In this document: positions 6,733 through 15,225 of the stretch, in pieces | How the letters are laid out: every line of letters starts with the position of its first letter | Position numbering within the stretch: position 1 is the first letter of the stretch | Assembly: GCA_024712425.1 (NCBI GenBank) | Contig: JAKRWE010000011.1 | Span: 1 to 33,597, forward strand | Source of the DNA: Chromatiales bacterium | Lineage (GTDB): Bacteria > Pseudomonadota > Gammaproteobacteria > Chromatiales > Chromatiaceae | Direction of reading: 5' to 3' | Length of the DNA: 33,597 nt | Position numbers and translations under genes: made by a program | Notes under the pieces: model-generated | What the model saw: only the letters and a program-made list of their open reading frames with translations | What the model was told of the DNA's origin: nothing | The model's database searches: none

Positions 6733-7297
6733 GGCTGGTACTCCTCCAGTTTGCCCCGCAGGTGGCTCAGGGCACGGGAGAGGTGGGTCTTCACACTGCC
6801 GTCGGAGCAGCCCATGGCGCGGGCGGTGCTGGCCACGTCCAGTCCCTCCCAGATGTGCAGCAGAAAGGCCTGCTGCTGGCGCAGCGGCAGCGTGGCGACC
6901 GCATCGCTCAGTTTTTCAGTCGCCATTTCCTGGTCCATCGCCTGATCCATGGATCTTGCGGCGGGGTCGGGGCCTGCTGTATCGGGTCGTTGTCGTCCTC
7001 GTCGTTGCGCTGCAGCCAGGCGGTCCAGCGGCTGCGCACCTTGCGCCGCCGCGCCCAGTCGCGAATGCGGTTCTGCAGCACCCGGTGGAACAGCGGCGCC
7101 CACTCTCCCTGCGGCTTGCCGGCATAGCGCCGTACGAAGGCCAGCATGGCGTCCTGCACCAGGTCCAGGGCGTCGTCCGGGTTGCGGGTGGCCATCTCCG
7201 CCATGACATAGGCGCGCCGCTCGACCCCCTTCAGAAAGGCGTCCATATCGCGATAGGCAGCGTCCTGGGTAGCTTGCTCTGGCACCTGGGCATTCAT
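6729..7297 (-). pseudogene. ECF-like RNA polymerase sigma factor, frameshifted
   Basis: Two frames together give a roughly 189-residue sigma-70 family protein. The chosen start, [12 protein letters not shown], precedes region 2 ([55 protein letters not shown]). The second frame holds region 4 ([20 protein letters not shown] and a helix-turn-helix [21 protein letters not shown]). The switch lies in the linker at about 6945-6972, where runs of four G occur; one extra base restores the frame. The gene heads an operon with four-base overlaps throughout (sigma, DUF3619-like, acidic secreted protein, DUF3106). If the frameshift is real, region 4 would not be made. Promoter specificity and signal are unknown. 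Confidence 0.82.
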
Positions 7298-7646
7298 CAG
7301 GTAGACGGATTGGGTGCATGATGTCATCGATCGGGTTTCCGTGCGACTGCTCTCTACCCCCTGATAACGCACAACCGGGCCGGACGTTGACATGCCTTGT
7401 TGTTCACATCCTCGTGTGCACTGGTTCACATCTCAGGATGCAGGCCCGACGATGGGGGTTGTGGCGTAAGCGACGGAATTGCAAATAAAAACAGACGGAA
7501 TTTTATTCCCGGCAGGTGACCGTTCAAACAAATCACCCACTTCACCCCGCTGTCTGAACGGGTATTCCACAGAGTTATCCACAGGCTGGGCGCGCCGCTG
7601 GAGGCAGCCCCCTGTGTGCCGCGCGCCGGCCGGATACAATGGCGGC
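7298..7646. promoter_or_regulatory. Divergent intergenic region between sigma operon and priA
   Basis: About 350 bp without a convincing gene. It contains two direct repeats GTTCACATC (7402-7410 and 7424-7432, 22 bp apart, about two helical turns), two copies of GACGGAATT (7472-7480 and 7494-7502, also 22 bp apart) and a small palindrome GGAATtttATTCC (7498-7510). DnaA-box-like sites lie nearer priA. The repeats could be operators or sigma-recognition elements for the divergent genes. No promoter can be assigned with confidence. Confidence 0.4.
7563..7583 (+). promoter_or_regulatory. Pair of DnaA-box-like sites upstream of priA
   Basis: TTATCCACA at 7575-7583 is an exact match to the classical DnaA box. 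TATTCCACA at 7563-7571 is a near match, 12 bp upstream in the same orientation. They lie about 65-85 bp before the priA start codon, where DnaA control of a replication-restart gene is conceivable. Two nine-base matches may occur by chance. Confidence 0.4.
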
Positions 7647-9842
7647 ATGACTCCACTCATCCTGCGCGTGGCGCTGCCTGCGCCCTTACCCGGCTTTTTC
7701 GATTACCTGCCGCCCGAGGATGCCGCGCAGGGCGACTGCGTGCCCGGATGCCGGGTGCTGGTGCCGTTCGGGCGCGGTTCCCGGATCGGCCTGATCGTCG
7801 AGTGTCCGGCGGAGTCCGAGGTGGCGCGGGAGCGGCTGCGGGCGGTCAGTGCGATCCTGGATTCCGAGCCCCTGCTCGATCCGGCGCACCTGGACTTCCT
7901 GCGCTGGGCCGCTGACTACTATCACCATCCGCCGGGTGAGGTGATGTCCGCCGCGTTGCCATTGCGGCTGCGCAAACAGCAGCGGGCCCTCCCTTTTCTC
8001 ATTCCGGCCTATCGATTGGCCGTGTCCCCCGGGGAGGCCCTGGACGCGACGGCGCGCGCACCCCGCCAGCGTGCGCTGGTCGAGTGCTTCGGCGCTGCGC
8101 AGCCGCTGACAAGGGCGACCCTGGCGGCGAAATGCGGTGACCCCGCAGCCCCCTTGCGTGCCCTGCTGGACAAGGGGGTGCTCGCGCGTTGCGAGTTGAC
8201 GCCGGATCAGGCGGGCGCGACGGTCGAGACATCGCCGGGGCACCGGCTGAATGCGGAGCAGGCGGCCGCGGTATCCGCTGTCGAGGAGGCATTCGGCGGG
8301 TTCGGCGCCTTTTTGCTGCAGGGGGTGACCGGCAGTGGCAAGACCGAGGTCTATCTGCGCCTGGCCGCCGGCGTGCTGGCGCGCGGGGATTCCGTGATGG
8401 TGCTGGTGCCTGAGATATCCCTGACCCCGCAGTTGCAGCAGCGCTTTGCGGAGCGCCTGGGCGGCGGCGTCGCGCTGCTGCATTCGGGGTTGAGCGAGGG
8501 GGGGCGGGAGCAGACCTGGCAGCGGGTGCGGCAGGGCCTGCTGCGGGTGCTGCTGGGGACCCGTTCCAGCGTGTTGTACCCGGTACACCGGCTCGGCCTG
8601 GTGATCGTCGACGAGGAACACGACAGCTCCTTCAAGCAGCAGGAGGGCTTCCGCTACTCGGCGCGGGATCTGGCGGTGATCCGCGCGCAGCGGGCGGAAT
8701 GCCCGGTGCTGCTTGGTTCGGCCACCCCTTCGCTGGAGAGCCTGCGCAATGCCGAACTCGGGCGCTACCGCCTGCTGCAGCTGCGGGAGCGGGCGGGCGG
8801 GGCCCGGCCGCCGCGCATCGATCTGCTCGACATCCGCGACCAGCCGTTGAAGTCCGGCCTGAGCGAGCCCCTGTTACGCGAGCTCGAACGCACCCTGGAA
8901 CGGGGCGAGCAGGCGATGGTGTTCATCAACCGGCGTGGTTATGCGCCGGTACTGGCCTGTTACGACTGCGGCTGGGTCTCCGACTGTCCGCGCTGCGATG
9001 CGCGCCAGACCGTGCATCGGGGCTCCGGCCTGTTGTGGTGTCACCATTGCGGCTCGCAGCGGCGTATCCCGCACCGGTGCCCCGGCTGCGGCGGCAGCGA
9101 GCTGCATCCGCTGGGGCAGGGGACCGAGCAGCTGGAGGAGCGTCTTGCGGCACATTTCCCCGATGTGCCGTTGATCCGGGTCGACCGCGATGCCACCGCC
9201 CGCAAGGGCAGCCTGCAGGCCCTCCTCGATCGGGTCCACGCTGCCGATGCGGCGCTGCTGGTGGGCACCCAGATGCTGGCCAAGGGGCATCATTTCCCGA
9301 ACGTGACCCTGGTGGGCGTGGTGGATGCGGATGGCGGCCTGTTCAGCGCCGATTTCCGGGCGCCCGAGCGCATGGCCCAGCTATTGGTGCAGGTGGCCGG
9401 TCGCGCGGGGCGCGGGGACAAGCCGGGCCGGGTGCTGATCCAGACCCGCCACCCGGATCACCCCCTGTTGCAGACGCTGCACCGAGAGGGCTACGAGGCC
9501 TTTGCCCGGGCCGCCATGGCGGAGCGGCGCGAGGCGGCCTGGCCACCGTACAGCTACCAGGCGCTGCTGCGCGCGGAGGCCGGTCGCAGCGACCTGCCGA
9601 TGGGCTTTCTGGAGGACCTGGTCGCAGCCCTGCAGGATACCGGTGAGGTGGAGCTGTGGGGGCCGGTGCCGGCGCCGATGGCGCGCCGCGAGGGGCGCTA
9701 CCGCGCACACCTGCTGGTCCAGGCAGGGCGCCGCGACCGCCTGCACCGTCTGCTGGACCGCCTGATGCAGATCGCCCCGACCCTGCCCGGCGCGCGCAAG
9801 GTGCGCTGGAGCCTGGATGTGGATCCTATCGACAATTATTGA
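7647..9842 (+). CDS. priA: Primosomal protein N' (replication restart helicase PriA)
   Basis: A 731-residue superfamily 2 helicase that reloads the replisome at stalled forks. Visible in order: the N-terminal DNA-binding domain (FFDYLPPE, GCRVLVPFGRGSRIGLIV), Walker A GVTGSGKTEVYL, Walker B DEEH, GSATPSLES, and the zinc-binding cysteine array of CYDCGWVSDCPRC and CHHCG...CPGCGG. Next come LVGTQMLAKGHHFPNVTLV and QVAGRAGR. The frame is open 56 codons further upstream, but that extension is not PriA-like. The ATG at 7647 (MTPLILRVALPAPL) matches the family start. The gene contains a run of seven G at 8498-8504 that is in frame, unlike similar runs in accessory genes nearby. Confidence 0.97.
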   Translation: MTPLILRVALPAPLPGFFDYLPPEDAAQGDCVPGCRVLVPFGRGSRIGLIVECPAESEVARERLRAVSAILDSEPLLDPAHLDFLRWAADYYHHPPGEVMSAALPLRLRKQQRALPFLIPAYRLAVSPGEALDATARAPRQRALVECFGAAQPLTRATLAAKCGDPAAPLRALLDKGVLARCELTPDQAGATVETSPGHRLNAEQAAAVSAVEEAFGGFGAFLLQGVTGSGKTEVYLRLAAGVLARGDSVMVLVPEISLTPQLQQRFAERLGGGVALLHSGLSEGGREQTWQRVRQGLLRVLLGTRSSVLYPVHRLGLVIVDEEHDSSFKQQEGFRYSARDLAVIRAQRAECPVLLGSATPSLESLRNAELGRYRLLQLRERAGGARPPRIDLLDIRDQPLKSGLSEPLLRELERTLERGEQAMVFINRRGYAPVLACYDCGWVSDCPRCDARQTVHRGSGLLWCHHCGSQRRIPHRCPGCGGSELHPLGQGTEQLEERLAAHFPDVPLIRVDRDATARKGSLQALLDRVHAADAALLVGTQMLAKGHHFPNVTLVGVVDADGGLFSADFRAPERMAQLLVQVAGRAGRGDKPGRVLIQTRHPDHPLLQTLHREGYEAFARAAMAERREAAWPPYSYQALLRAEAGRSDLPMGFLEDLVAALQDTGEVELWGPVPAPMARREGRYRAHLLVQAGRRDRLHRLLDRLMQIAPTLPGARKVRWSLDVDPIDNY

Positions 9843-10095
9843 CCTCGATGATGACGGAAACCACAAAGGACACGAAGGGCACAAAGTATCGCAGGTCACC
9901 CGCCTCACCCGGGTTAGATGGCCCTGCCCCATGGAGGTTGACCGATGCTGTCATATTGGAAACGGACCAGCATCTTCGTGACCTTCGTGTCCTTTGTGGT
10001 AGCAAGGTAGTAGCTCAAAATTTTCCACCTCGGTTTTGAGGCCACCCCGCCTTCTTGCTATCCTTCGCCGCCTTCCCCCATACGCAGACATCGAC
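9843..10095. repeat. priA-argS spacer with inverted repeats
   Basis: About 250 bp without a gene. An 18-bp perfect inverted repeat (CCACAAAGGACACGAAGG at 9861-9878 and its complement at 9982-9999) flanks a 103-bp centre. Inside lies a 23-bp stretch (9898-9920) that matches, with one difference, the right end of the hairpin element at 30832-30979. A small stem CTCAAAA/TTTTGAG (10014-10020, 10034-10040) follows. The arrangement looks like a relic of dispersed non-coding repeats. Confidence 0.55.
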
Positions 10096-11856
10096 ATGAA
10101 ATCCGAAATCGCCGCCCTCGTTCGTTCCGCCCTGGAGTCCCTTGCCGAGCAAGGCGTGCTGGCCGCCGATGCGGTGCGTGATCCCGTCGTCGAGCGCGCC
10201 CGTGACCCGGCGCATGATGACTTCGCCACCAATGCCGCGATGGTCAACAGCAAGGCGGCGGGCATGAAACCGCGCGAACTGGCAGAGCGCCTGGTCGCGG
10301 CCCTGCCGGCATCGCCGCTGATTGCGGAGACCGGTATTGCCGGTCCGGGCTTTATCAACTTCCGGCTGGCGCAGGACGCGCACCTGGCGGTGGTCTCGCA
10401 GGTGCTGGCGCAGGGTGAGGCCTACGGGCGTTCCGATATCGGCGCCGGGCGCCGGGTGCAGGTGGAGTTCGTGTCCGCCAACCCGACCGGGCCGCTGCAC
10501 GTGGGCCACGGGCGTGGCGCGGCCTACGGGTCGGTGGTGGCGGACCTGCTGGCGGCGGTCGGTTTCGAGGTGCACCGGGAGTACTACGTCAACGACGCCG
10601 GGCGCCAGATGGACATCCTCGCTACCTCGGTATGGCTGCGCTACCTGGAGCTGGCGGGCGAGGAGCTGGTGTTCCCGAGCAACGGCTACAAGGGCGACTA
10701 CGTGTGGGATATCGCGGCCACCCTGCACCGCGACCACGGCGATGCCTATCGCCATGGCGCCGACGAGGTGTTTGCCGGTATCCCGGCCGACGAGCCGGCG
10801 GGCGGCGACAAGGAGGCGCATATCGATGCCCTGATCGGGCGTGCCAAGCAGCTGCTGGGCGAACCCCGTTACCGTTTCGTGTTCGAGCTGGGACTGAATG
10901 TGATCCTGGACGACATCCGCGACGACCTGGAGAAGTTCGGCGTGGTCTACGACCAGTGGTACTCGGAGCGCGCACTGGTGGAATCGGGCGCGGTCAACAA
11001 GTGCATCGAGCGCCTGCGCGAGGCCGGCCATCTGTACGAGAAGGGCGGCGCCTGGTGGTTCCGCTCCACCGGTTTCGGCGACGAGAAGGACCGGGTGGTG
11101 GTGCGTGACAACGGCCAGACCACCTACTTCGCCTCCGACATCGCCTACCAGCTGGACAAGATCGAGCGCGGCTTCGAACGGGTCATCGACGTGTGGGGCG
11201 CGGACCACCATGGCTACGTGCCGCGGGTCAAGGCGGCGCTGCAGGCCCTGGGCGACGATCCGGACCGGCTCGACGTGCTGCTGGTGCAGTTTGCGGTGCT
11301 CTACGAGGGCGGCCACAAGATGCAGATGTCCACCCGCTCGGGGCAGTTCGTCACCCTGCGCGAGTTGCGCAAGGACGTGGGGCGCGATGCGGCACGTTTC
11401 TTCTACATCATGCGCAAGTGCGAACAGCACCTGGATTTCGACCTGGACCTGGCGCGTTCGCAGTCCAACGACAACCCGGTGCATTACGTGCAGTACGCGC
11501 ATGCCCGGATCTGCTCGGTGTTCCGGCAGGCCGCGGAAAAGGGTATCGATGCCGGGTTGAGCGAAGGAAACAGCAACCTCGAGCACCTGAGCGAGGAGCA
11601 CGAGCAGGCCCTGCTGAAATCCATCGCCCGCTACCCGGAGGTGGTCCAGTCCGCTGCAATGAACGAGGAGCCGCACCAGCTGACCCACTTCCTGCGCGAC
11701 CTGGCCAACGAGCTGCACACCTACTACAACGCGCACCAGTTCCTGGTGGACGACGCGGCCCTGCGCGATGCGCGCCTGAAGCTGATCTCGGCGACCCGCC
11801 AAGTGCTGGCCAACGGCCTGGGCCTGATCGGCATCAGCGCTCCGGAGACCATGTAG
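10096..11856 (+). CDS. argS: Arginyl-tRNA synthetase
   Basis: A 586-residue class I synthetase that charges tRNA-Arg. The N-terminal Add-1 domain is followed by the catalytic [16 protein letters not shown] (HIGH motif as HVGH, about residue 135), the [18 protein letters not shown] segment typical of Arg[21 protein letters not shown], and [14 protein letters not shown], where the KMSKS loop is degenerate as in many ArgRS. The DALR-type anticodon-binding domain closes the protein ([13 protein letters not shown]). The ATG at 10096 was chosen over an upstream frame opening because [13 protein letters not shown] is the family start. It is followed after 3 bp by the SPOR gene, a common gammaproteobacterial pair. 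Confidence 0.97.
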   Translation: MKSEIAALVRSALESLAEQGVLAADAVRDPVVERARDPAHDDFATNAAMVNSKAAGMKPRELAERLVAALPASPLIAETGIAGPGFINFRLAQDAHLAVVSQVLAQGEAYGRSDIGAGRRVQVEFVSANPTGPLHVGHGRGAAYGSVVADLLAAVGFEVHREYYVNDAGRQMDILATSVWLRYLELAGEELVFPSNGYKGDYVWDIAATLHRDHGDAYRHGADEVFAGIPADEPAGGDKEAHIDALIGRAKQLLGEPRYRFVFELGLNVILDDIRDDLEKFGVVYDQWYSERALVESGAVNKCIERLREAGHLYEKGGAWWFRSTGFGDEKDRVVVRDNGQTTYFASDIAYQLDKIERGFERVIDVWGADHHGYVPRVKAALQALGDDPDRLDVLLVQFAVLYEGGHKMQMSTRSGQFVTLRELRKDVGRDAARFFYIMRKCEQHLDFDLDLARSQSNDNPVHYVQYAHARICSVFRQAAEKGIDAGLSEGNSNLEHLSEEHEQALLKSIARYPEVVQSAAMNEEPHQLTHFLRDLANELHTYYNAHQFLVDDAALRDARLKLISATRQVLANGLGLIGISAPETM

Positions 11857-11859
11857 CCC

Positions 11860-12429
11860 ATGCCCAGGGACTACAAGCACCGCGCGAGATCCCGGCGCAG
11901 GAAGTCCTCGAGCAACACCGGCGGCTGGCGCTGGATGCTGGTTGGTCTGATCCTGGGCGCCTTTCTGGTCGGACTGGCGTGGCTGAAACTGGAGTCGCCG
12001 GCGGAGGCGCCGCAATGGCTGGGCGCCGAGCCGGACCGCCCCCCGCAGTCCGCGCCCGAGAAGAGTCCGGCGCCGGAGATTCCGCCTTATCAGCCGCGCT
12101 ACCGTTTCTACGATGAGCTCGGTCGCAAGCAGGTGGTCATCCCCGAAGAGCAGCTGGATCGGCGCGACAGCCCGGATGCCGCCGATCCCACGGCACGCTA
12201 CTTGGTGCAGATCGGCTCCTTCGTACGCCCCCAGGACGCCGACCGGTTGCAGGCGGAGCTGGCGCTGCTGGGTATCGAGACCCGCATCACCAAGGCCAGT
12301 CTGGGGGGCGGGAAGCTGCGTTACCGGGTCCAGGCCGGCCCCTACCTGGGGCGCTCGGAGCTGGATGCGGCGCGCCGGCGGCTGAAGAAGAGCGGCTACA
12401 GGGATCTGCTGGTGCGGATGGTCAAGTAG
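11860..12429 (+). CDS. SPOR-domain protein (FtsN-like)
   Basis: A 189-residue bitopic inner-membrane protein. A short basic cytoplasmic tail (RARSRRRKSS) precedes one transmembrane helix (WMLVGLILGAFLVGLAWL, about residues 26-43), a proline-rich periplasmic linker, and a C-terminal SPOR domain (ARYLVQIGSFVRPQDADRL, KLRYRVQAGPYLGRSELDAA). SPOR domains bind denuded septal peptidoglycan. In E. coli FtsN this helps trigger division, and FtsN-like genes often follow argS, as here. At 189 residues it is shorter than E. coli FtsN (about 319). It is not followed by hslVU, its usual neighbour, because the repeat array lies directly downstream. Confidence 0.88.
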   Translation: MPRDYKHRARSRRRKSSSNTGGWRWMLVGLILGAFLVGLAWLKLESPAEAPQWLGAEPDRPPQSAPEKSPAPEIPPYQPRYRFYDELGRKQVVIPEEQLDRRDSPDAADPTARYLVQIGSFVRPQDADRLQAELALLGIETRITKASLGGGKLRYRVQAGPYLGRSELDAARRRLKKSGYRDLLVRMVK

Positions 12430-12656
12430 CAAGGCCGGTCCGGCCTGCTGTTTCAGCGGGGAATGTGTCGACCCAGGCATCAAGTATCTGTATCTAACCC
12501 GAATATTTCATCCGCTTCTCGCTTTTCCGGGCGGTCAGTGGATGGAAGATGTGGTGCCTCGAACGGGACGTGGAAAGGCTCGTGAAGGGCTATTTTCTAG
12601 GCTGCAGGCACACCTTTCCCTTACCCCCATTGTTTGTCAACGTGCCGGGGCGGCAC

Positions 12657-13147
12657 TGTTAGTCCAAAGCAGTAATGTCCCCTTTGTCCAATTCTAAAAT
12701 GTCCCCTTTTGATTTCGGGAGGGGTGGTGACAGAGGAGACCATTGCGATGACACAGAAGACGGTGGACCGGCTGGGGGTGGTTCAGCAGGTTGTCGACCG
12801 GCAGTTGCGGCAGAAAGAGGCGGCACGGCAGTTGGACTTGAGCGTGCGGCAGATCAAGCGCCTGGTGGTCCGATACCGGGCCGAGGGAGCGGCTGGACTG
12901 GTTTCCCGCCACCGGGGCAGGCGCCCCAACAACCAGATCGCCGATGCGCTCCGGCAGGAGATCCTCGACAAAGCATCCACGCCACCGTCGAGAAGGCCAA
13001 GACCATCCAACTCAACCGCAGGACCCACAGGCCTGCACCGGACCATCCCTGGAGATGAGGCGCCCCCTCGTCCCCTCATGACCCCGGACTCACCAAGGGG
13101 ACATTTCAGCTTGGGAGAAAAGGGGACATTTTAGAATTGGGTTGACA
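12657..13147 (+). mobile_element. ISNCY/IS1202-like MITE, copy 3
   Basis: A 491-bp element. The left end opens TGTTAGTCCAAAG with ATGTCCCCTT boxes at 12675 and 12699. The right end has the complementary boxes at 13095 and 13120 and ends GGTTGACA. The defective transposase frame starts at 12748 (MTQKTVDRLG) and fuses the N-terminal helix-turn-helix region to a frame-shifted C-terminal end. The DDE catalytic core is absent. Confidence 0.82.
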
Positions 13148-13375
13148 GAGCCAAAAAACATTTTGATCATAGATAGTGAAAAGGAGGACCTGCAGGCGTA
13201 TGCGAACGCCTTGCACAAAGAGGGTTATGAAGTCGCCACAATAGGCAGCGGCAAGCAGGCATTGGAACTCGCAGGATTGGGCGGGTTGCCGGACTTGGCA
13301 GTGATCCAGGTGTGTCTGCCCGACATTTCAGGCCTGAAGGTGGCGCAGGAACTGCAGTCGTTGGGGGGTCTCTAA
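13142..13375 (+). pseudogene. Truncated degenerate receiver domain (cargo copy 2)
   Basis: Its protein is identical to the fragment at 5578-5811: NILIIDSEKED at the start, PDLAVIQVCLPDISG in the middle, and a stop after LQSLGGL, about two-thirds of a receiver domain. The position of the phospho-acceptor aspartate holds glutamine. It is part of the tandem unit and is probably non-functional cargo carried between mobile-element copies. Confidence 0.7.
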
Positions 13376-13535
13376 CCCGAATATTTCATCCGCTTCTCGC
13401 TTTTCCGGGCGGTCAGTGGATGGAAGATGTGGTGCCTCGAACGGGACGTGGAAAGGCTCGTGAAGGGCTATTTTCTAGGCTGCAGGCACACCTTCCCCTT
13501 ACCCCCCATTGTTTGTCAACGTGCCGGGGCGGCAC

Positions 13536-14026
13536 TGTTAGTCCAAAGCAGTAATGTCCCCTTTGTCCAATTCTAAAATGTCCCCTTTTGATTTCGGGAG
13601 GGGTGGTGACAGAGGAGACCATTGCGATGACACAGAAGACGGTGGACCGGCTGGGGGTGGTTCAGCAGGTTGTCGACCGGCAGTTGCGGCAGAAAGAGGC
13701 GGCACGGCAGTTGGACTTGAGCGTGCGGCAGATCAAGCGCCTGGTGGTCCGATACCGGGCCGAGGGAGCGGCTGGACTGGTTTCCCGCCACCGGGGCAGG
13801 CGCCCCAACAACCAGATCGCCGATGCGCTCCGGCAGGAGATCCTCGACAAAGCATCCACGCCACCGTCGAGAAGGCCAAGACCATCCAACTCAACCGCAG
13901 GACCCACAGGCCTGCACCGGACCATCCCTGGAGATGAGGCGCCCCCTCGTCCCCTCATGACCCCGGACTCACCAAGGGGACATTTCAGCTTGGGAGAAAA
14001 GGGGACATTTTAGAATTGGGTTGACA
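13536..14026 (+). mobile_element. ISNCY/IS1202-like MITE, copy 4
   Basis: A 491-bp copy in the middle of the tandem array, with the same ends and the same defective transposase frame (from 13627) as copy 3. It is flanked on both sides by cargo, so it lies in direct repeat with copies 3 and 5. Confidence 0.82.
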
Positions 14027-14254
14027 GAGCCAAAAAACATTTTGATCATAGATAGTGAAAAGGAGGACCTGCAGGCGTATGCGAACGCCTTGCACAAAGA
14101 GGGTTATGAAGTCGCCACAATAGGCAGCGGCAAGCAGGCATTGGAACTCGCAGGATTGGGCGGGTTGCCGGACTTGGCAGTGATCCAGGTGTGTCTGCCC
14201 GACATTTCAGGCCTGAAGGTGGCGCAGGAACTGCAGTCGTTGGGGGGTCTCTAA
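14021..14254 (+). pseudogene. Truncated degenerate receiver domain (cargo copy 3)
   Basis: The third copy of the receiver fragment, same protein as at 5578 and 13142. The frame begins at a TTG belonging to the mobile-element end and stops directly before the TCTAACCC repeat terminus. That places the truncation point exactly at the boundary with the cargo tail. Confidence 0.7.
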
Positions 14255-14414
14255 CCCGAATATTTCATCCGCTTCTCGCTTTTCCGGGCGGTCAGTGGAT
14301 GGAAGATGTGGTGCCTCGAACGGGACGTGGAAAGGCTCGTGAAGGGCTATTTTCTAGGCTGCAGGCACACCTTCCCCTTACCCCCCATTGTTTGTCAACG
14401 TGCCGGGGCGGCAC

Positions 14415-14905
14415 TGTTAGTCCAAAGCAGTAATGTCCCCTTTGTCCAATTCTAAAATGTCCCCTTTTGATTTCGGGAGGGGTGGTGACAGAGGAGACCA
14501 TTGCGATGACACAGAAGACGGTGGACCGGCTGGGGGTGGTTCAGCAGGTTGTCGACCGGCAGTTGCGGCAGAAAGAGGCGGCACGGCAGTTGGACTTGAG
14601 CGTGCGGCAGATCAAGCGCCTGGTGGTCCGATACCGGGCCGAGGGAGCGGCTGGACTGGTTTCCCGCCACCGGGGCAGGCGCCCCAACAACCAGATCGCC
14701 GATGCGCTCCGGCAGGAGATCCTCGAGAAAGCATCCACGCCACCGTCGAGAAGGCCAAGACCATCCAACTCAACCGCAGGACCCACAGGCCTGCACCGGA
14801 CCATCCCTGGAGATGAGGCGCCCCCTCGTCCCCTCATGACCCCGGACTCACCAAGGGGACATTTCAGCTTGGGAGAAAAGGGGACATTTTAGAATTGGGT
14901 TGACA
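14415..14905 (+). mobile_element. ISNCY/IS1202-like MITE, copy 5
   Basis: The last copy of the array, 491 bp. Its transposase frame (from 14506) reads EILEK where other copies have EILDK or EILDQ. Its right end is followed by unique sequence leading to the next operon. The terminal TTGACA is an exact -35 hexamer facing that unique sequence. Confidence 0.82.
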
Positions 14906-15225
14906 TGCCATTATGCGGCTATTTTCGTCCTGCACCCGACACGATCGGACAGGCACGCCACCACCTCAGCGTTGTGGAGCAGCAAACCGGGCATTGCACC
15001 TGCCCAACGGGGCCACCGAATCACCGCGCAATCCTTGCTCCACGACAGACCATTAACCCATATTAGTAATAACCCTAATATCCACCAGTGGTTGTAACGG
15101 GATATCCTTCGGATCGTGTAACTTGTTGATTTTGCCACCCTGCCAGCAGAAGCGGGGACGCATTGCAGCCGCGGGCTGCCCGATTACTGTCGTACCACAA
15201 CAACCTTAAACAGAGAGGAAGCACT
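14906..15225. promoter_or_regulatory. Upstream region of the LolA-like/DUF1302/RND operon
   Basis: About 320 bp without a convincing gene. It contains a perfect dyad, ATATTAG-N8-CTAATAT at 15060-15081, of the size of a transcription-factor operator. An AGAGAGGAAG ribosome-binding site lies just before the start at 15226. A promoter is expected here, but no clear -35/-10 pair was found. Confidence 0.45.

Larger units (their letters stand above)
12493..14905 (+). repeat. Tandem array of 879-bp units (MITE plus receiver-fragment cargo)
   Basis: A direct tandem repeat with an exact 879-bp period. The order is: partial cargo tail (12493-12656), MITE, cargo (13148-13535), MITE, cargo (14027-14414), MITE. 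Copies are nearly identical, differing by single bases such as GACAAAGC versus GAGAAAGC in the last MITE. This implies recent amplification by unequal recombination. No target duplication is visible at the outer edges. The array occupies the space between the SPOR gene and the next operon. Confidence 0.9.

Noticed and set aside
7479..7646. 56-codon N-terminal extension of priA
   Set aside because: Not PriA-like, and it crosses the DnaA-box pair; the family start is the ATG at 7647.
10015..12483. 822-codon minus-strand open frame opposite argS and the SPOR gene
   Set aside because: It is the antisense shadow of two firmly identified genes in G+C-rich DNA and shows no recognisable domain.
12493..14905. 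CRISPR array
   Set aside because: The repeats are 879 bp with a transposase fragment and identical cargo, not short repeats with unique spacers.
12480..14920. Target-site duplication around the tandem array
   Set aside because: Sequences on the two sides do not match; the left edge is in the cargo tail rather than at a MITE end.
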